Source: CAMFLJ01 sp963702555 (lineage in GTDB: Bacteria > Actinomycetota > Acidimicrobiia > Acidimicrobiales > Acidimicrobilacustridaceae). Taken from it: a stretch of DNA of 64,000 bases. The notes under the pieces are model-generated. The model saw only the letters and a program-made list of their open reading frames with translations. It did no database searches and had not been told where the DNA came from. Made by a program: the position numbers and the translations under genes. This document shows, one piece after another, positions 53,359 to 62,596 of this stretch. Position 1 is the first letter of the stretch; each line of letters begins with the position of its first letter. The stretch covers positions 558,001 through 622,000 of the forward strand of contig CAVPCW010000010.1 in NCBI GenBank assembly GCA_963702555.1. Reading direction: 5' to 3'.

Positions 53359-54389
53359 TCCGCCTGCTCATCGCCGCCGGGGTCTCGCTGGCGCTGTCGC
53401 TGATCGGCACCAAGGTGCTCATCAGCGTCCTGCAGCGCCGTCAGATCGGCCAGCCGATCCGGGAGGACGGCCCCCAGCACCACAGCACCAAGGCGGGCAC
53501 GCCCACCATGGGCGGCATCGCCATCGTCCTCGCGGCGGTCATGGCCTGGGTCGTGAGCGACGTCTCCGGCGTCGTCTACACCCGCCGTGGGCTCATCTGC
53601 ATGGCCGCCATCGTCGGGGCCGGCATCGTCGGGTTCGTCGACGACGGCATCTCGGTGTTCCGCGAGCGCAACCTCGGGCTGAGCAAGCGGGCCAAGACCA
53701 TCGGTCTGCTGCTGGTCGCCTTCGGCTTCGCCATCAGCATGCTGGCGTTCACCAACGTCAAGACCACGATCTCGTTCACCCGTTGGGACGCACCCGGCTG
53801 GGAGATCGGCAACGTCGGCTGGGTGCTGATGGCCGTGCTCGTCTTCTACGCCATGAGCAACGCGGTGAACCTCACCGACGGCCTCGACGGCCTCGCCGCC
53901 GGCTCCTCGATCTTCGCCTTCGCCGCCTTCACCGTCATCGCCTTCTGGGGCTTCCGCCACACCGACGTCTACAGCGACGAGAGCTTCCTCGACACTGCCG
54001 TGGTGGCCTCCGCCATGCTCGGCGCCTGCGCCGGCTTCCTGTGGTGGAACGCGGCTCCCGCCAAGATCTTCATGGGTGACACCGGCTCGCTCGCCATCGG
54101 CGGCGGCCTGGCCGCCCTGGCCCTGAGCACCAACACGGTGCTGCTGCTGCCGATCATCGGCGGCGTGTTCGTGATGGAGACCGTGTCGGTGATGCTCCAG
54201 ATCGGCAGCTTCCGCCTGTTCGGCCGACGCATCTTCCGGATGGCCCCGCTGCACCACCACTTCGAGTTGGCGGGCTGGCCGGAGACCACGGTCATCATCC
54301 GCCTCTGGATCGTCGCCGGCCTGTTCACCGCCCTCGGCCTCGGCCTCTACTACGCCGACTTCGTGAGCCTCCCCGGGGTGCTCGACTGA
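53355..54389 (+). CDS. mraY: Phospho-MurNAc-pentapeptide transferase MraY
   Basis: 344 residues with about ten membrane helices. It attaches phospho-MurNAc-pentapeptide to undecaprenyl phosphate to form lipid I. Family motifs: HSTKAGTPTMGG, FVDDGISVFRERNLGLS, the catalytic NLTDGLDGLAAG, FMGDTGSLAIGG and MAPLHHHFE. GTG start overlaps the murE stop; TGATG joins it to murD. Confidence 0.95.
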   Translation: MIRLLIAAGVSLALSLIGTKVLISVLQRRQIGQPIREDGPQHHSTKAGTPTMGGIAIVLAAVMAWVVSDVSGVVYTRRGLICMAAIVGAGIVGFVDDGISVFRERNLGLSKRAKTIGLLLVAFGFAISMLAFTNVKTTISFTRWDAPGWEIGNVGWVLMAVLVFYAMSNAVNLTDGLDGLAAGSSIFAFAAFTVIAFWGFRHTDVYSDESFLDTAVVASAMLGACAGFLWWNAAPAKIFMGDTGSLAIGGGLAALALSTNTVLLLPIIGGVFVMETVSVMLQIGSFRLFGRRIFRMAPLHHHFELAGWPETTVIIRLWIVAGLFTALGLGLYYADFVSLPGVLD

Positions 54390-55762
54390 TGCCCGACGCG
54401 ATCGCCGACGACCTCCCGCTGGCCTCCGTGGTGGTCATCGGCCTCGGGGTCACCGGACGAGCCGTCGTGCAGGCCTTGCTGGCCCACGGCATCGCCGTGA
54501 CGGTGGTCGACGACCATCCCTCGGACGAGGTCCGGGCTGCGGCAGCATCGCTCGGAGTGGACGTGCTGGAGGGGCTGACCGAGCAGGACCTGGCCACGGT
54601 GCTGGCCGGCACCGACGCGCTCCTTCCGAGCCCCGGGGTGCCCGATCGCCATCCCGCCTTCGCGGCTGCCGACCGGGCCGGTGTGCCCGTGATGTCGGAG
54701 TTCGACCTGGCCGCCCGCTGGGACCAGCGGCCGATCGTGGCCATCACCGGCACCGACGGCAAGACCACCGTCACCACGATGGTCACCGAGATGCTCACCG
54801 CCTCCGGCCGGCGCGCCGTGGCCTGCGGCAACACCGACACGCCGCTGGTGGAGGCCATCGCCGACCCCGCCACCGAGGTGTTCGTGGTGGAGGCCTCGTC
54901 GTTCCGCCTGGGCCACTCGCGCCGCTTCCGGCCCGACGTCGCCGTGTGGCTGAACTTCGCCCCCGACCACCTCGACGTGCACGACTCGCTCTCGGCCTAC
55001 GAAGCGGCCAAGGCCCGCATCTGGTCCGACCTGCGCGAGGGCGAGGGTCTGGCCGTCGCCAACGCCGAGGACCCCGTGGTGCTGGCCAACCGGAACGCCG
55101 TCGCCGACACCGTCACCTTCGGGCTCGAGGGCTCCGACGCCGACGCCACCGTCGTCGGCGGGCGCCTGTGCCTCCCCGACGGCACCTCGATCGTCGCCGT
55201 CGACGAGCTGCCGAGGGCCCTGCCCCACGACATCGCCAACGCCCTCGCCGCCTCGGTGGCGGCGGTGGCGGCCGGCGCCGACCTCGACGCCGTGCGCGCC
55301 GTGCTCCGAGACTTCCGGGGCCTGCCCCACCGCGTGCAGCTGGTGGTCGAGGCCGACGGGGTGCGCTGGTACGACGACTCCAAGGCCACCACCCCCCACG
55401 CGACCCTCGCCGCGGTCGCCGGCTTCGACTCGGTCGTGCTCATCGCCGGTGGTCGCAACAAGGGCCTCGACCTCGGCCCGCTCGCCGAGGCCGTGCCGCC
55501 GATCCGCGCCGCGGTCGCCATGGGTGAGGCCGCCGACGACGTCGCCGCCGCCCTCGAAGGCCGGTGCCCGGTCGAGCGGGTCACCACCGGCATGGCCGAC
55601 GTCGTGGCCGCCGCCGCCCGTCTCGCCGTCCCCGGCGATGCCGTCCTGCTCTCGCCGGGCTGCACCTCGTTCGACTGGTTCCGCTCCTACGGCGAGCGCG
55701 GCGACGTCTACGCCTCCGAGGTTCGTGCCCTCGTCGGCGCCGGGGGAGGGGAGCCCAGGTGA
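54389..55762 (+). CDS. murD: UDP-MurNAc-L-Ala:D-Glu ligase MurD
   Basis: 457 residues. Adds D-glutamate to UDP-MurNAc-L-alanine. An N-terminal Rossmann-like domain (VVIGLGVTGRAVV) is followed by the ATP loop GTDGKTT (Asp replaces the usual Asn), the middle-domain NFAPDHLDVH and the C-terminal YDDSKATTPHA and IAGGRNKGLD. The first codon shares one base with the mraY stop; the last codons overlap ftsW by GTGA. Confidence 0.94.
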   Translation: MPDAIADDLPLASVVVIGLGVTGRAVVQALLAHGIAVTVVDDHPSDEVRAAAASLGVDVLEGLTEQDLATVLAGTDALLPSPGVPDRHPAFAAADRAGVPVMSEFDLAARWDQRPIVAITGTDGKTTVTTMVTEMLTASGRRAVACGNTDTPLVEAIADPATEVFVVEASSFRLGHSRRFRPDVAVWLNFAPDHLDVHDSLSAYEAAKARIWSDLREGEGLAVANAEDPVVLANRNAVADTVTFGLEGSDADATVVGGRLCLPDGTSIVAVDELPRALPHDIANALAASVAAVAAGADLDAVRAVLRDFRGLPHRVQLVVEADGVRWYDDSKATTPHATLAAVAGFDSVVLIAGGRNKGLDLGPLAEAVPPIRAAVAMGEAADDVAAALEGRCPVERVTTGMADVVAAAARLAVPGDAVLLSPGCTSFDWFRSYGERGDVYASEVRALVGAGGGEPR

Positions 55763-56994
55763 CCGCCACCCGTCGTCCCCGCTCCGGCAGCCGCCACGCC
55801 GCCGGCTCCGCCACCTCCTCCTCGTCGACGTCGAGCTCGCGCCCGGCCACCCGCCGCACCTCCGGGGGCGAGGGCCGCCTGCTGCACACCACCGACGGCA
55901 AGCCCCGCGGATCGAGCACCTACGCCTGGATGTTCGCCATCGTGGCGATCCTCAACCTGCTCGGCCTGTTGATGGTGCTGTCGGCCTCGTCGGTCACCTC
56001 GCTCTACGAGTACGGCTCGGTCTGGTACCAGTTCCAACGCCAGATCGTCTGGCTGGTCGTCGGCACCGCCGCCCTCATCGTCTCGCTCCGCATCGATTAC
56101 CACCGCTGGCGGCGATGGGTGAACCCCCTGCTCGTCATCACGGGCGGGCTCATGGCCGCGGTGCTCGTGCCCGGCCTCGGCGTCAACGTCAACGGCGCCA
56201 GCCGGTGGCTGGGCTACGGCCAGCTGCGCATCCAGCCCTCCGAGCTGGCGAAGCTGGCGATGATCATCTTCGCCGCCGACCTCCTGGCCCGGCGGGCCGA
56301 CAAGGTGCACGACTGGCGCGTCACCCTGCGCCCGGTGATGTCCGTGTTCGCCGTGTTCGCCGCCCTGCTCATGCTGCAGCCCAACCTGGGCACCACGATC
56401 ATCCTCGCCACCATCGTGCTGGCGATCCTCTTCGTGGCCGGCGTGGCGGGCAAGCCGCTGGCGGTCACCATCGGCGTGCTGGTCAGCGGGGCCACGGCCT
56501 TCGCCTTCCTCGAGCCCTACCGGTTCCGGCGCCTCATGGCCTTCACCGACCCGTGGGCCGATCCGCTCAACACCGGGTTCCAGACCATCCAGAGCCAGGT
56601 CGGCCTGGCCAACGGCGGCCTGCTCGGCACCGGCCTCGGCGAGGGCCGGGCCAAGTGGGGCTTCCTGCCCGAGGCCCACACCGACTTCATCTTCGCCATC
56701 ATCGGTGAGGAGCTCGGCCTTCTCGGTGCGCTCACGGTGGTCGCGCTGTTCCTGGCCCTCGGCCTGCTCGGGGTGCGCACCGCGCTGCGGGCCCCCGACC
56801 GCTTCGGGATGCTCATCGCCACGGGCGTCACGACCTGGATCCTGGTGCAGGCGTTCATCAACATGGGCGCCGTCGTCGGCGTGCTGCCCATCACCGGTGT
56901 GCCGCTGCCGTTCGTCTCGTTCGGCGGGTCGTCGCTGCTGTTCACCATGGCCGCCACCGGCCTGTTGCTCAACGTCGCCCGACAGGCACGCTGA
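55759..56994 (+). CDS. ftsW: SEDS glycosyltransferase FtsW
   Basis: 411 residues with about ten membrane helices after a Ser/Thr/Arg-rich cytoplasmic head of about 55. It polymerises lipid II at the septum with FtsI as partner. Key SEDS marks are NGASRWLGYGQLRIQPSE (whole stretch 18 residues), AKWGFLPEAHTDFIFA and the GVPLPFVSFGGSS signature near the C-terminus. GTGA overlap with murD and TGATG with murG. Confidence 0.94.
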   Translation: MTATRRPRSGSRHAAGSATSSSSTSSSRPATRRTSGGEGRLLHTTDGKPRGSSTYAWMFAIVAILNLLGLLMVLSASSVTSLYEYGSVWYQFQRQIVWLVVGTAALIVSLRIDYHRWRRWVNPLLVITGGLMAAVLVPGLGVNVNGASRWLGYGQLRIQPSELAKLAMIIFAADLLARRADKVHDWRVTLRPVMSVFAVFAALLMLQPNLGTTIILATIVLAILFVAGVAGKPLAVTIGVLVSGATAFAFLEPYRFRRLMAFTDPWADPLNTGFQTIQSQVGLANGGLLGTGLGEGRAKWGFLPEAHTDFIFAIIGEELGLLGALTVVALFLALGLLGVRTALRAPDRFGMLIATGVTTWILVQAFINMGAVVGVLPITGVPLPFVSFGGSSLLFTMAATGLLLNVARQAR

Positions 56995-58130
56995 TGGGAG
57001 GCCGGTCACCCGGCGAGCCCGGCACCTACGCCCTGGTGGCGGGTGGCGGCACCGCCGGTCACGTGCTGCCCGGCCTGGCCGTGGCCCGCGCCCTCGTCGC
57101 CCGCGGCCACGACGCCGCCTCCATCCACTTCGTGGGCAGCGAGCGCGGCCTCGAGGCCTCCCTCGTGCCGGCGGCCGGCTTCGGTCTCACCGTGCTGCCC
57201 GGCCGGGGCATCCAGCGCCGCCTCACCCTCCAGAACGTGGCGGCCGTCCTGGGCCTGCTGAGGGCGGTGTTCAAGGGCATCGGCCTGGTCCGGCGCCGGC
57301 GCCCGGCGGTCGTGCTGGTGCTCGGCGGCTACGCCAGCGTCGCCTGCGTGATCGGTGCGGTGCTCTGGCGGGTGCCGATCGTGGTGGCCGAGCAGAACGC
57401 CCGCGCCGGGGCGGCCAACCGCCTGGCGGGCTTCTTCGCCAAGGCCTCCGCCGTGCCCTTCGCCGAGACCGACCTGCCCCGCAAGGTGGTCACGGGCAAC
57501 CCGGTGCGGGCCGAGGTGCTGGCCATCGACCGCGTCGCCGACAGGGCTCCGGCCCGTGAGGCCCTCGGCCTCCCGCTCGACCGCACGGTCGTCGCCGTGG
57601 TCACCGGGTCACTCGGGGCCCGCAAGGTCAACCAGGCCGTGCGGGCCGCGGTGCCGGCGTGGGCCGACCGCTCCGACCTGGCCATCCGCCACGTCATCGG
57701 CTCCCGCGACTTCGACACCATGAGCGCCGACGCTCCCGAGCTGCCCGACGGTGGCCTGCTGTACCAGCAGGTGCGCTACGAGGACCGCATGGACCTGCTG
57801 CTCGCCGCGGCCGACCTGCTCGTGGGCCGCGCCGGCGGCACGACCGTCGCCGAGCTCGCCGAGGTGGGGCTGCCCGGCCTGCTGGTGCCGTTGCCCATCG
57901 CCCCTCGCGACCACCAGACCGCCAACGCCGCGGCCCTGGTGCGGGCGGGCGCGGCCATCCTGGTCCCCGACGGCGAGCTCGACGGCGACCGTGTCGTGCG
58001 GGAGCTCCAGCCCCTGCTCGACCAGCCCGAGCGCCTCGTCGCCATGGGCGTCGCCGCCCGCTCCCTCGCCCGGCCCGACGCCGCCGACCGGGTGGCCGAC
58101 CTCGTGGAGTCCAACGCCCGTGCCCGCTGA
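56994..58130 (+). CDS. murG: Lipid II synthase MurG
   Basis: 378 residues, GT28 family. Adds GlcNAc from UDP-GlcNAc to lipid I. The first glycine loop GGGTAGHVLPGLAVA, HFVGSERGLEA, the TGSLGARKVNQAV loop of the C-terminal domain and the UDP-binding GRAGGTTVAELAEVGLPGLL (20 residues) are all present. ATG shares one base with the ftsW stop. It overlaps murC by 11 bases. Confidence 0.95.
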   Translation: MGGRSPGEPGTYALVAGGGTAGHVLPGLAVARALVARGHDAASIHFVGSERGLEASLVPAAGFGLTVLPGRGIQRRLTLQNVAAVLGLLRAVFKGIGLVRRRRPAVVLVLGGYASVACVIGAVLWRVPIVVAEQNARAGAANRLAGFFAKASAVPFAETDLPRKVVTGNPVRAEVLAIDRVADRAPAREALGLPLDRTVVAVVTGSLGARKVNQAVRAAVPAWADRSDLAIRHVIGSRDFDTMSADAPELPDGGLLYQQVRYEDRMDLLLAAADLLVGRAGGTTVAELAEVGLPGLLVPLPIAPRDHQTANAAALVRAGAAILVPDGELDGDRVVRELQPLLDQPERLVAMGVAARSLARPDAADRVADLVESNARAR

Positions 58131-59535
58131 CCCGACCCCCGACGAGCTGCCGTCGCTGGGTGAGCCGCGCGTCGTGCACGTGGTCGCCATCGGGGGGTCG
58201 GGCATGTCGCCCATCGCCACCGTGCTCGCCGCCATGGGCCACCGGGTGTCGGGGAGCGACCTGCGCGACTCGGTCGTGCTCGATCGGCTGCGGGGGATGG
58301 GCATCGAGGCCACGGTCGGCCACGACGCCGCCAACGTCCCCGCCGACGTCGACCTCGTCGCCATCTCCACCGCGGTGCCCGACGACAACCCCGAGGTCAC
58401 CGAGGCGCGCCGCCGCGGGGTGCCGGTGGTCCGCCGCACCACCCTGCTGGCCGCCATCGCCGCCGAGCGCAAGGCGCTCGCCGTGGCCGGCACCCACGGC
58501 AAGACGACCACCTCGGCGATGCTCGCCCTCGTGCTCCAGGAGGGAGGGCTCGAGCCCTCCTTCATCGTCGGTGGCCGGGTCTCCGACCTCGGCCACGGCG
58601 CGGCCTGGACCGACGGGGAGTGGTTCGTGGTCGAGGCCGACGAGAGCGACGGCTCGGGCTTCGCCATGCCGCACACGGGGGCCATCGTCACCAACGTCGA
58701 GCCCGACCACCTCGAGTACCACGGCACGGTCGAGAACCTCCACGCCGCGTTCGCCGGCTTCCTCGCCGCCACCTCCGGGCCGCGGATCGTGTGCGCCGAC
58801 GACGAGGTCGCCGCCCGGCTCGGTCGCGAGGCCGGTGCCCTCACCTACGGCACGGCCGACGACGCCGACCTGCGCATGGCCGAGGTCCGGGCCGGCCGCG
58901 ACGGCATCGGGTTCGACCTGTACCGCAGCGGCGAGCGCCTGGGCGCGGTCCACGTGCCGCTCCCCGGCCTGCACAACGCCCGCAACGCCTGCGCCGCGCT
59001 CGCCATGGGCCTCGAGGTCGGCGTGCCCTTCGAGGCCGCGGTCGCCGGCCTCGCCCGCTTCGGCGGGGTCGATCGGCGCTTCCAGCACCGGGGCGAGGCC
59101 GCCGGGGTCACGTTCGTCGACGACTACGCCCACCTGCCCACCGAGGTCGCCGCCGCGGTGGCCGCAGGCCGCGACGGCGGCTGGCGCCGGGTCGTCACGG
59201 TCTTCCAGCCGCACCGCTACAGCCGCACCTCGGCGCTGTGGCAGGACTTCGCCCACGCCTTCGAGGGCTCCGATCTGCTCGTGCTCACCGACATCTACGC
59301 CGCCGACGAGGCCCCCCGCCCGGGTGTCACCGGCAAGCTGCTGGTCGACGCGGTGCTCGACGCCCACGGCCGCCAACCCCTGGCCTACATGCCGTCGCTC
59401 GACGACGTCGTCGACTACCTGGCCGACCGGCTCCGGCCCGGCGACCTGTGCCTCACGCTCGGCGCCGGCGACCTCACCACCGTCCCCGACCTGGTGCTCG
59501 ACCGGCTCCAGGCGAGCGAGGGCGCGCGGTCGTGA
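58120..59535 (+). CDS. murC: UDP-MurNAc:L-Ala ligase MurC
   Basis: 471 residues. Adds L-alanine to UDP-MurNAc, the first committed peptide step. The N-terminal HVVAIGGSGMSPIA loop, SGSDLRDS, ATP loop GTHGKTTT, VEADESDGS, NVEPDHLEYH and FQPHRYSRTSALWQDFA are characteristic. GTG at 58120 lies inside the end of murG, the longest overlap in the cluster. Confidence 0.95.
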   Translation: MPADPTPDELPSLGEPRVVHVVAIGGSGMSPIATVLAAMGHRVSGSDLRDSVVLDRLRGMGIEATVGHDAANVPADVDLVAISTAVPDDNPEVTEARRRGVPVVRRTTLLAAIAAERKALAVAGTHGKTTTSAMLALVLQEGGLEPSFIVGGRVSDLGHGAAWTDGEWFVVEADESDGSGFAMPHTGAIVTNVEPDHLEYHGTVENLHAAFAGFLAATSGPRIVCADDEVAARLGREAGALTYGTADDADLRMAEVRAGRDGIGFDLYRSGERLGAVHVPLPGLHNARNACAALAMGLEVGVPFEAAVAGLARFGGVDRRFQHRGEAAGVTFVDDYAHLPTEVAAAVAAGRDGGWRRVVTVFQPHRYSRTSALWQDFAHAFEGSDLLVLTDIYAADEAPRPGVTGKLLVDAVLDAHGRQPLAYMPSLDDVVDYLADRLRPGDLCLTLGAGDLTTVPDLVLDRLQASEGARS

Positions 59536-60536
59536 GCCTTCGCGCCGCCGTCGTCGAGGCGGTCACCGACGCGCTCGGTCCCGCCGCCGAGCCCGACGCC
59601 CCCCTCGGCGCCCTGACCACCTACCGCGTGGGCGGGCCGGCGGCCGTGGTGGTGCGGGCGGAGTCGCCCGAGCAGCTGGTGGCCCTGGGCCGGGCCCTCG
59701 GTGCCGTCGGCTCCGACGTGGTGCCGGTCGTGGTCGTGGGCCGGGGCTCCAACCTGCTGGTCGCCGACCGGGGCTTCGCGGGGGTGGCCGTCGTCCTCGG
59801 CGAGGGCCTCTCCGGCATCGACATCGACGGCACCACCGTCACCGCCGGGGGAGGGGCCTCCCTTCCCGTCGTCGCCCGGAAGAGCGCGGCCCGTGGGCTC
59901 ACCGGCTTCGAGTGGGCGGTCGGCGTGCCCGGCTCGGTCGGTGGTGCGGTGCGCATGAACGCCGGCGGGCACGGCTCCGACATGGCCGCGACCCTCCGGA
60001 GGGTCCGCGTCGTCGACCTGCGCAGCGGGGAGGATGGGTGGATGTCCGTGGGCGCCCTCGAGCTCGGCTACCGCCGCTCCGTGCTGGCGCCGCACCAGGT
60101 TGTGGTGAGCGCCGAGCTGGGCCTCGCCGCCGGCGACCGCGTGGCCGCCGAGGCCGAGATCTCCGAGATCGTGCGCTGGCGCCGCGAGCACCAGCCGGGC
60201 GGGGCCAACGCCGGCTCGGTGTTCACCAACCCGCCGGGCGACTCCGCCGGCCGCCTGCTCGACGCCGCCGGAGCCAAGGGGCGCCGCCACGGCAGCGCCG
60301 AGGTGTCCACCAAGCACGCCAACTTCATCCAGGCCGACGAGGGCGGCTCGGCCGACGACGTCGTCGCCCTGATGGCCGAGCTTCGGGCCCTCGTGGCCGA
60401 CCACGCCGGTGTCGACCTGCACGCCGAGACCCACCTGCTCGGCTTCGACCCGGCCCGGGCTGTCGCCGCCGGCGCCCACCTCCTCACCGGGCTCGAAGGC
60501 CTCCCGGGGAACCCTCGATCGGGGGTGGAGGGTTGA
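59532..60536 (+). CDS. murB: UDP-N-acetylenolpyruvoylglucosamine reductase MurB
   Basis: 334 residues; FAD-dependent reduction of UDP-GlcNAc-enolpyruvate to UDP-MurNAc. TTYRVGGPAAVVV and GRGSNLLVADRGF bind FAD, GFEWAVGVPGSVGGAVRMNA is the core, and the catalytic serine is in NAGSVFTNPPGDSAG, with KHANFI and a glutamate near the end. Short C-terminal form (type II-like, because the YxxS insertion seems absent). GTGA overlap with murC and TTGA with ftsQ. Confidence 0.93.
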   Translation: MSLRAAVVEAVTDALGPAAEPDAPLGALTTYRVGGPAAVVVRAESPEQLVALGRALGAVGSDVVPVVVVGRGSNLLVADRGFAGVAVVLGEGLSGIDIDGTTVTAGGGASLPVVARKSAARGLTGFEWAVGVPGSVGGAVRMNAGGHGSDMAATLRRVRVVDLRSGEDGWMSVGALELGYRRSVLAPHQVVVSAELGLAAGDRVAAEAEISEIVRWRREHQPGGANAGSVFTNPPGDSAGRLLDAAGAKGRRHGSAEVSTKHANFIQADEGGSADDVVALMAELRALVADHAGVDLHAETHLLGFDPARAVAAGAHLLTGLEGLPGNPRSGVEG

Positions 60537-61333
60537 GCGCCCCCACGCTGGAGCGCCCCCGCTCGGACGGGCCCGAGGTCGACGTCGACCCGCGCATCGC
60601 GGCCCGCCGGCACTCGGTCGAGAGCGAGCGCCGCCGTCGCCGGTTCCGCCGGCTGCTGATCGCGGTGGCGGTCGTGGCCGTGGTGGTGGGCGGCTGGTTC
60701 GTCACCCGCACGGGTGTGCTCGACGTCGACTCCACCTCGGTCGTGGGTGCCGTTCACGAGTCCGACGACGACGTCCTTGCCGCGTCGGGCCTCCGCGTCG
60801 GCGACCAGCTCCTCGACGTCGACCGTGGCGGCGCGGCCCGCAAGGTCGAGCAGCTGCCGTGGGTCGACACCGCGAAGGTCGAGACCGGCCTCGACGGCGT
60901 GCTCACGATCACCGTCACCGAGCGCGTCCCCGTGGCGACGATCGGCGACCCGATGGGCGGCCGCCACCTCGTCGACGCGTCCGGCCGCCTCCTCGGTCCC
61001 GTGGAGGGCGACACCACCGGGCTCACCTCGCTCGAGGGCGTCACCCCTGGAGCACCCGGAGAGACCATCGAGGGCGCCGAGGGGGCCATGCAGGCGATCG
61101 CCGCCCTGGGCCCGGGCATGCGGTCCCGGGTGACCGCCGCCGTGGTCGTCCCGGACGGCACGATCCAGCTCAAGCTGAACCCGCAGGGGGTGGTCCTGCT
61201 CGGCCCTCCCACCGACCTCCAGGCCAAGGCGGCGGCACTCACGACCGTCCTCGGCCGGGTCGAGCAGAGCGATCTGGCCACCATCTCCGTCGTCGATCCC
61301 GCGAACCCCGTGGTGTCGAGGACCCCGAGGTGA
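60533..61333 (+). CDS. ftsQ: Division protein FtsQ
   Basis: 266 residues: a basic cytoplasmic head of about 40, one membrane helix (LLIAVAVVAVVVGGWFVT), a POTRA domain (VDSTSVVGAVHESDDDVLAASGL, shown in part as STSVVGAVHESDDDVL, and VEQLPWVDTAKVE) and an FtsQ beta domain (VTERVPVATIGD, HLVDASGRLLG). It scaffolds the divisome with FtsL. TTG start overlapping the murB stop is the only in-frame start with coupling; no GTG or ATG fits better. Confidence 0.9.
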   Translation: MSAPTLERPRSDGPEVDVDPRIAARRHSVESERRRRRFRRLLIAVAVVAVVVGGWFVTRTGVLDVDSTSVVGAVHESDDDVLAASGLRVGDQLLDVDRGGAARKVEQLPWVDTAKVETGLDGVLTITVTERVPVATIGDPMGGRHLVDASGRLLGPVEGDTTGLTSLEGVTPGAPGETIEGAEGAMQAIAALGPGMRSRVTAAVVVPDGTIQLKLNPQGVVLLGPPTDLQAKAAALTTVLGRVEQSDLATISVVDPANPVVSRTPR

Positions 61334-61347
61334 GCACGCCCGTGGAG

Positions 61348-61388
61348 TATCGTGGCGCTGCTCTCACCATCGACTTGACGTCGACGTC
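61348..61388 (+). promoter_or_regulatory. Possible ftsZ promoter and 12-bp palindrome
   Basis: The 150-base ftsQ-ftsZ gap holds a TATCGT -10-like box (61348-61353) without a clear -35, and a perfect 12-bp palindrome GACGTCGACGTC (61377-61388) about 96 bases before ftsZ. The palindrome could be an operator or part of a small RNA hairpin. Confidence 0.4.
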
Positions 61389-61484
61389 GGCGGCCCCTGC
61401 GCCGCAGCCGCGAGACACCTTTCTTCCCCGACCGCACCGACCGGCCGCCCCGACGGCCCGCCACTCCAACCTGAGGAGAGCCCC

Positions 61485-62570
61485 ATGGCCCCCAACCCGC
61501 AGAACTACCTCGCGGTGATCAAGGTCGTCGGTGTCGGCGGTGGCGGTGTCAACGCCGTCAACCGCATGATCGACGCCGGTCTCAAGGGCGTCGAGTTCAT
61601 CGCCGTCAACACCGACGCGCAGGCGCTGCTCATGAGCGACGCCGACGTGAAGCTCGACATCGGCCGTGAGCTCACCCGGGGCCTCGGCGCCGGCAGCGAC
61701 CCGGAGGTCGGCAAGGCCGCCGCCGAGGCGCACACCGACGAGATCGAAGAGGTGCTCAAGGGCGCCGACATGGTGTTCATCACCGCCGGCAAGGGCGGCG
61801 GCACCGGCACCGGTGCGGCCCCGGTCATCGCCGCCATCGCCAAGAGCCTCGGCGCCCTCACCATCGGTGTGGTCACCCGGCCGTTCGGCTTCGAGGGCAA
61901 GCGGCGCGCCGTGCAGGCCGACTCCGGCATCAAGACCCTGAAGGAGAACGTCGACACGCTGATCGTCATCCCGAACGATCGCCTGCTCACCGTCTCCAAC
62001 GACAAGACCTCGGTGCTGAACGCCTTCAAGATGGCCGACGAGGTCCTCCTCCAGGGCGTCCAGGGCATCACCGACCTCATCACCACCCCGGGGCTCATCA
62101 ACACCGACTTCGCCGACGTGAAGATGGTCATGAGCGACGCCGGCTCCGCCCTCATGGGCATCGGCTACGGCTCCGGCGACGGCCGTGCCCTCAGCGCCGC
62201 CCGCTCGGCCATCTCCTCGCCGCTGCTCGAGGCCTCCATCGAGGGCGCCCGCGGCATCCTGCTCACCATCGCCGGCGGCTCCGACCTCGGCCTGTTCGAG
62301 GTCAACGAGGCCGCCGAGGTCATCCACTCGGTCGCCCACCCCGACGCCAACATCATCTTCGGCACGGTCATCGACGACGAGATGGGCGACGAGGTGCGCA
62401 TCACGGTCATCGCCGCCGGCTTCGACCGCTGGGACGCCGAGAAGAAGCCCGGCCGTGGTGGCCGTGGCGGCGGCGCCGCCGACGAGCCCGTCCGCGACGT
62501 CTTCGCCACCGGCGACGACGACGACATCGACGGCGACGACGACTTCGACGTCCCGTCGTTCCTGCAGTAG
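61485..62570 (+). CDS. ftsZ: Cell division GTPase FtsZ
   Basis: 361 residues. It polymerises into the division ring. GTP-binding GVGGGGVNAVNRMI, the tubulin signature GGGTGTGAAPVIAAI, the synergy loop NTDFADVKMVMSDAG and, after an acidic linker (residues about 330-352), the C-terminal partner-binding peptide DVPSFLQ. ATG preceded by GAGGAGAG. The linker is short (about 35 residues). No ftsA is in the cluster; actinobacteria use SepF instead, and sepF is not reached before the window ends. Confidence 0.97.
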   Translation: MAPNPQNYLAVIKVVGVGGGGVNAVNRMIDAGLKGVEFIAVNTDAQALLMSDADVKLDIGRELTRGLGAGSDPEVGKAAAEAHTDEIEEVLKGADMVFITAGKGGGTGTGAAPVIAAIAKSLGALTIGVVTRPFGFEGKRRAVQADSGIKTLKENVDTLIVIPNDRLLTVSNDKTSVLNAFKMADEVLLQGVQGITDLITTPGLINTDFADVKMVMSDAGSALMGIGYGSGDGRALSAARSAISSPLLEASIEGARGILLTIAGGSDLGLFEVNEAAEVIHSVAHPDANIIFGTVIDDEMGDEVRITVIAAGFDRWDAEKKPGRGGRGGGAADEPVRDVFATGDDDDIDGDDDFDVPSFLQ

Positions 62571-62596
62571 CGCCGCCGGCACCGAGCACCCACACC

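Noticed and set aside
57659..61333. Very long open frame (1224 codons) across murG to ftsQ
   Set aside because: Only its last part is ftsQ; the rest is an Arg/Pro/Ala-rich out-of-frame reading of murC and murB, both of which have intact family motifs in other frames.
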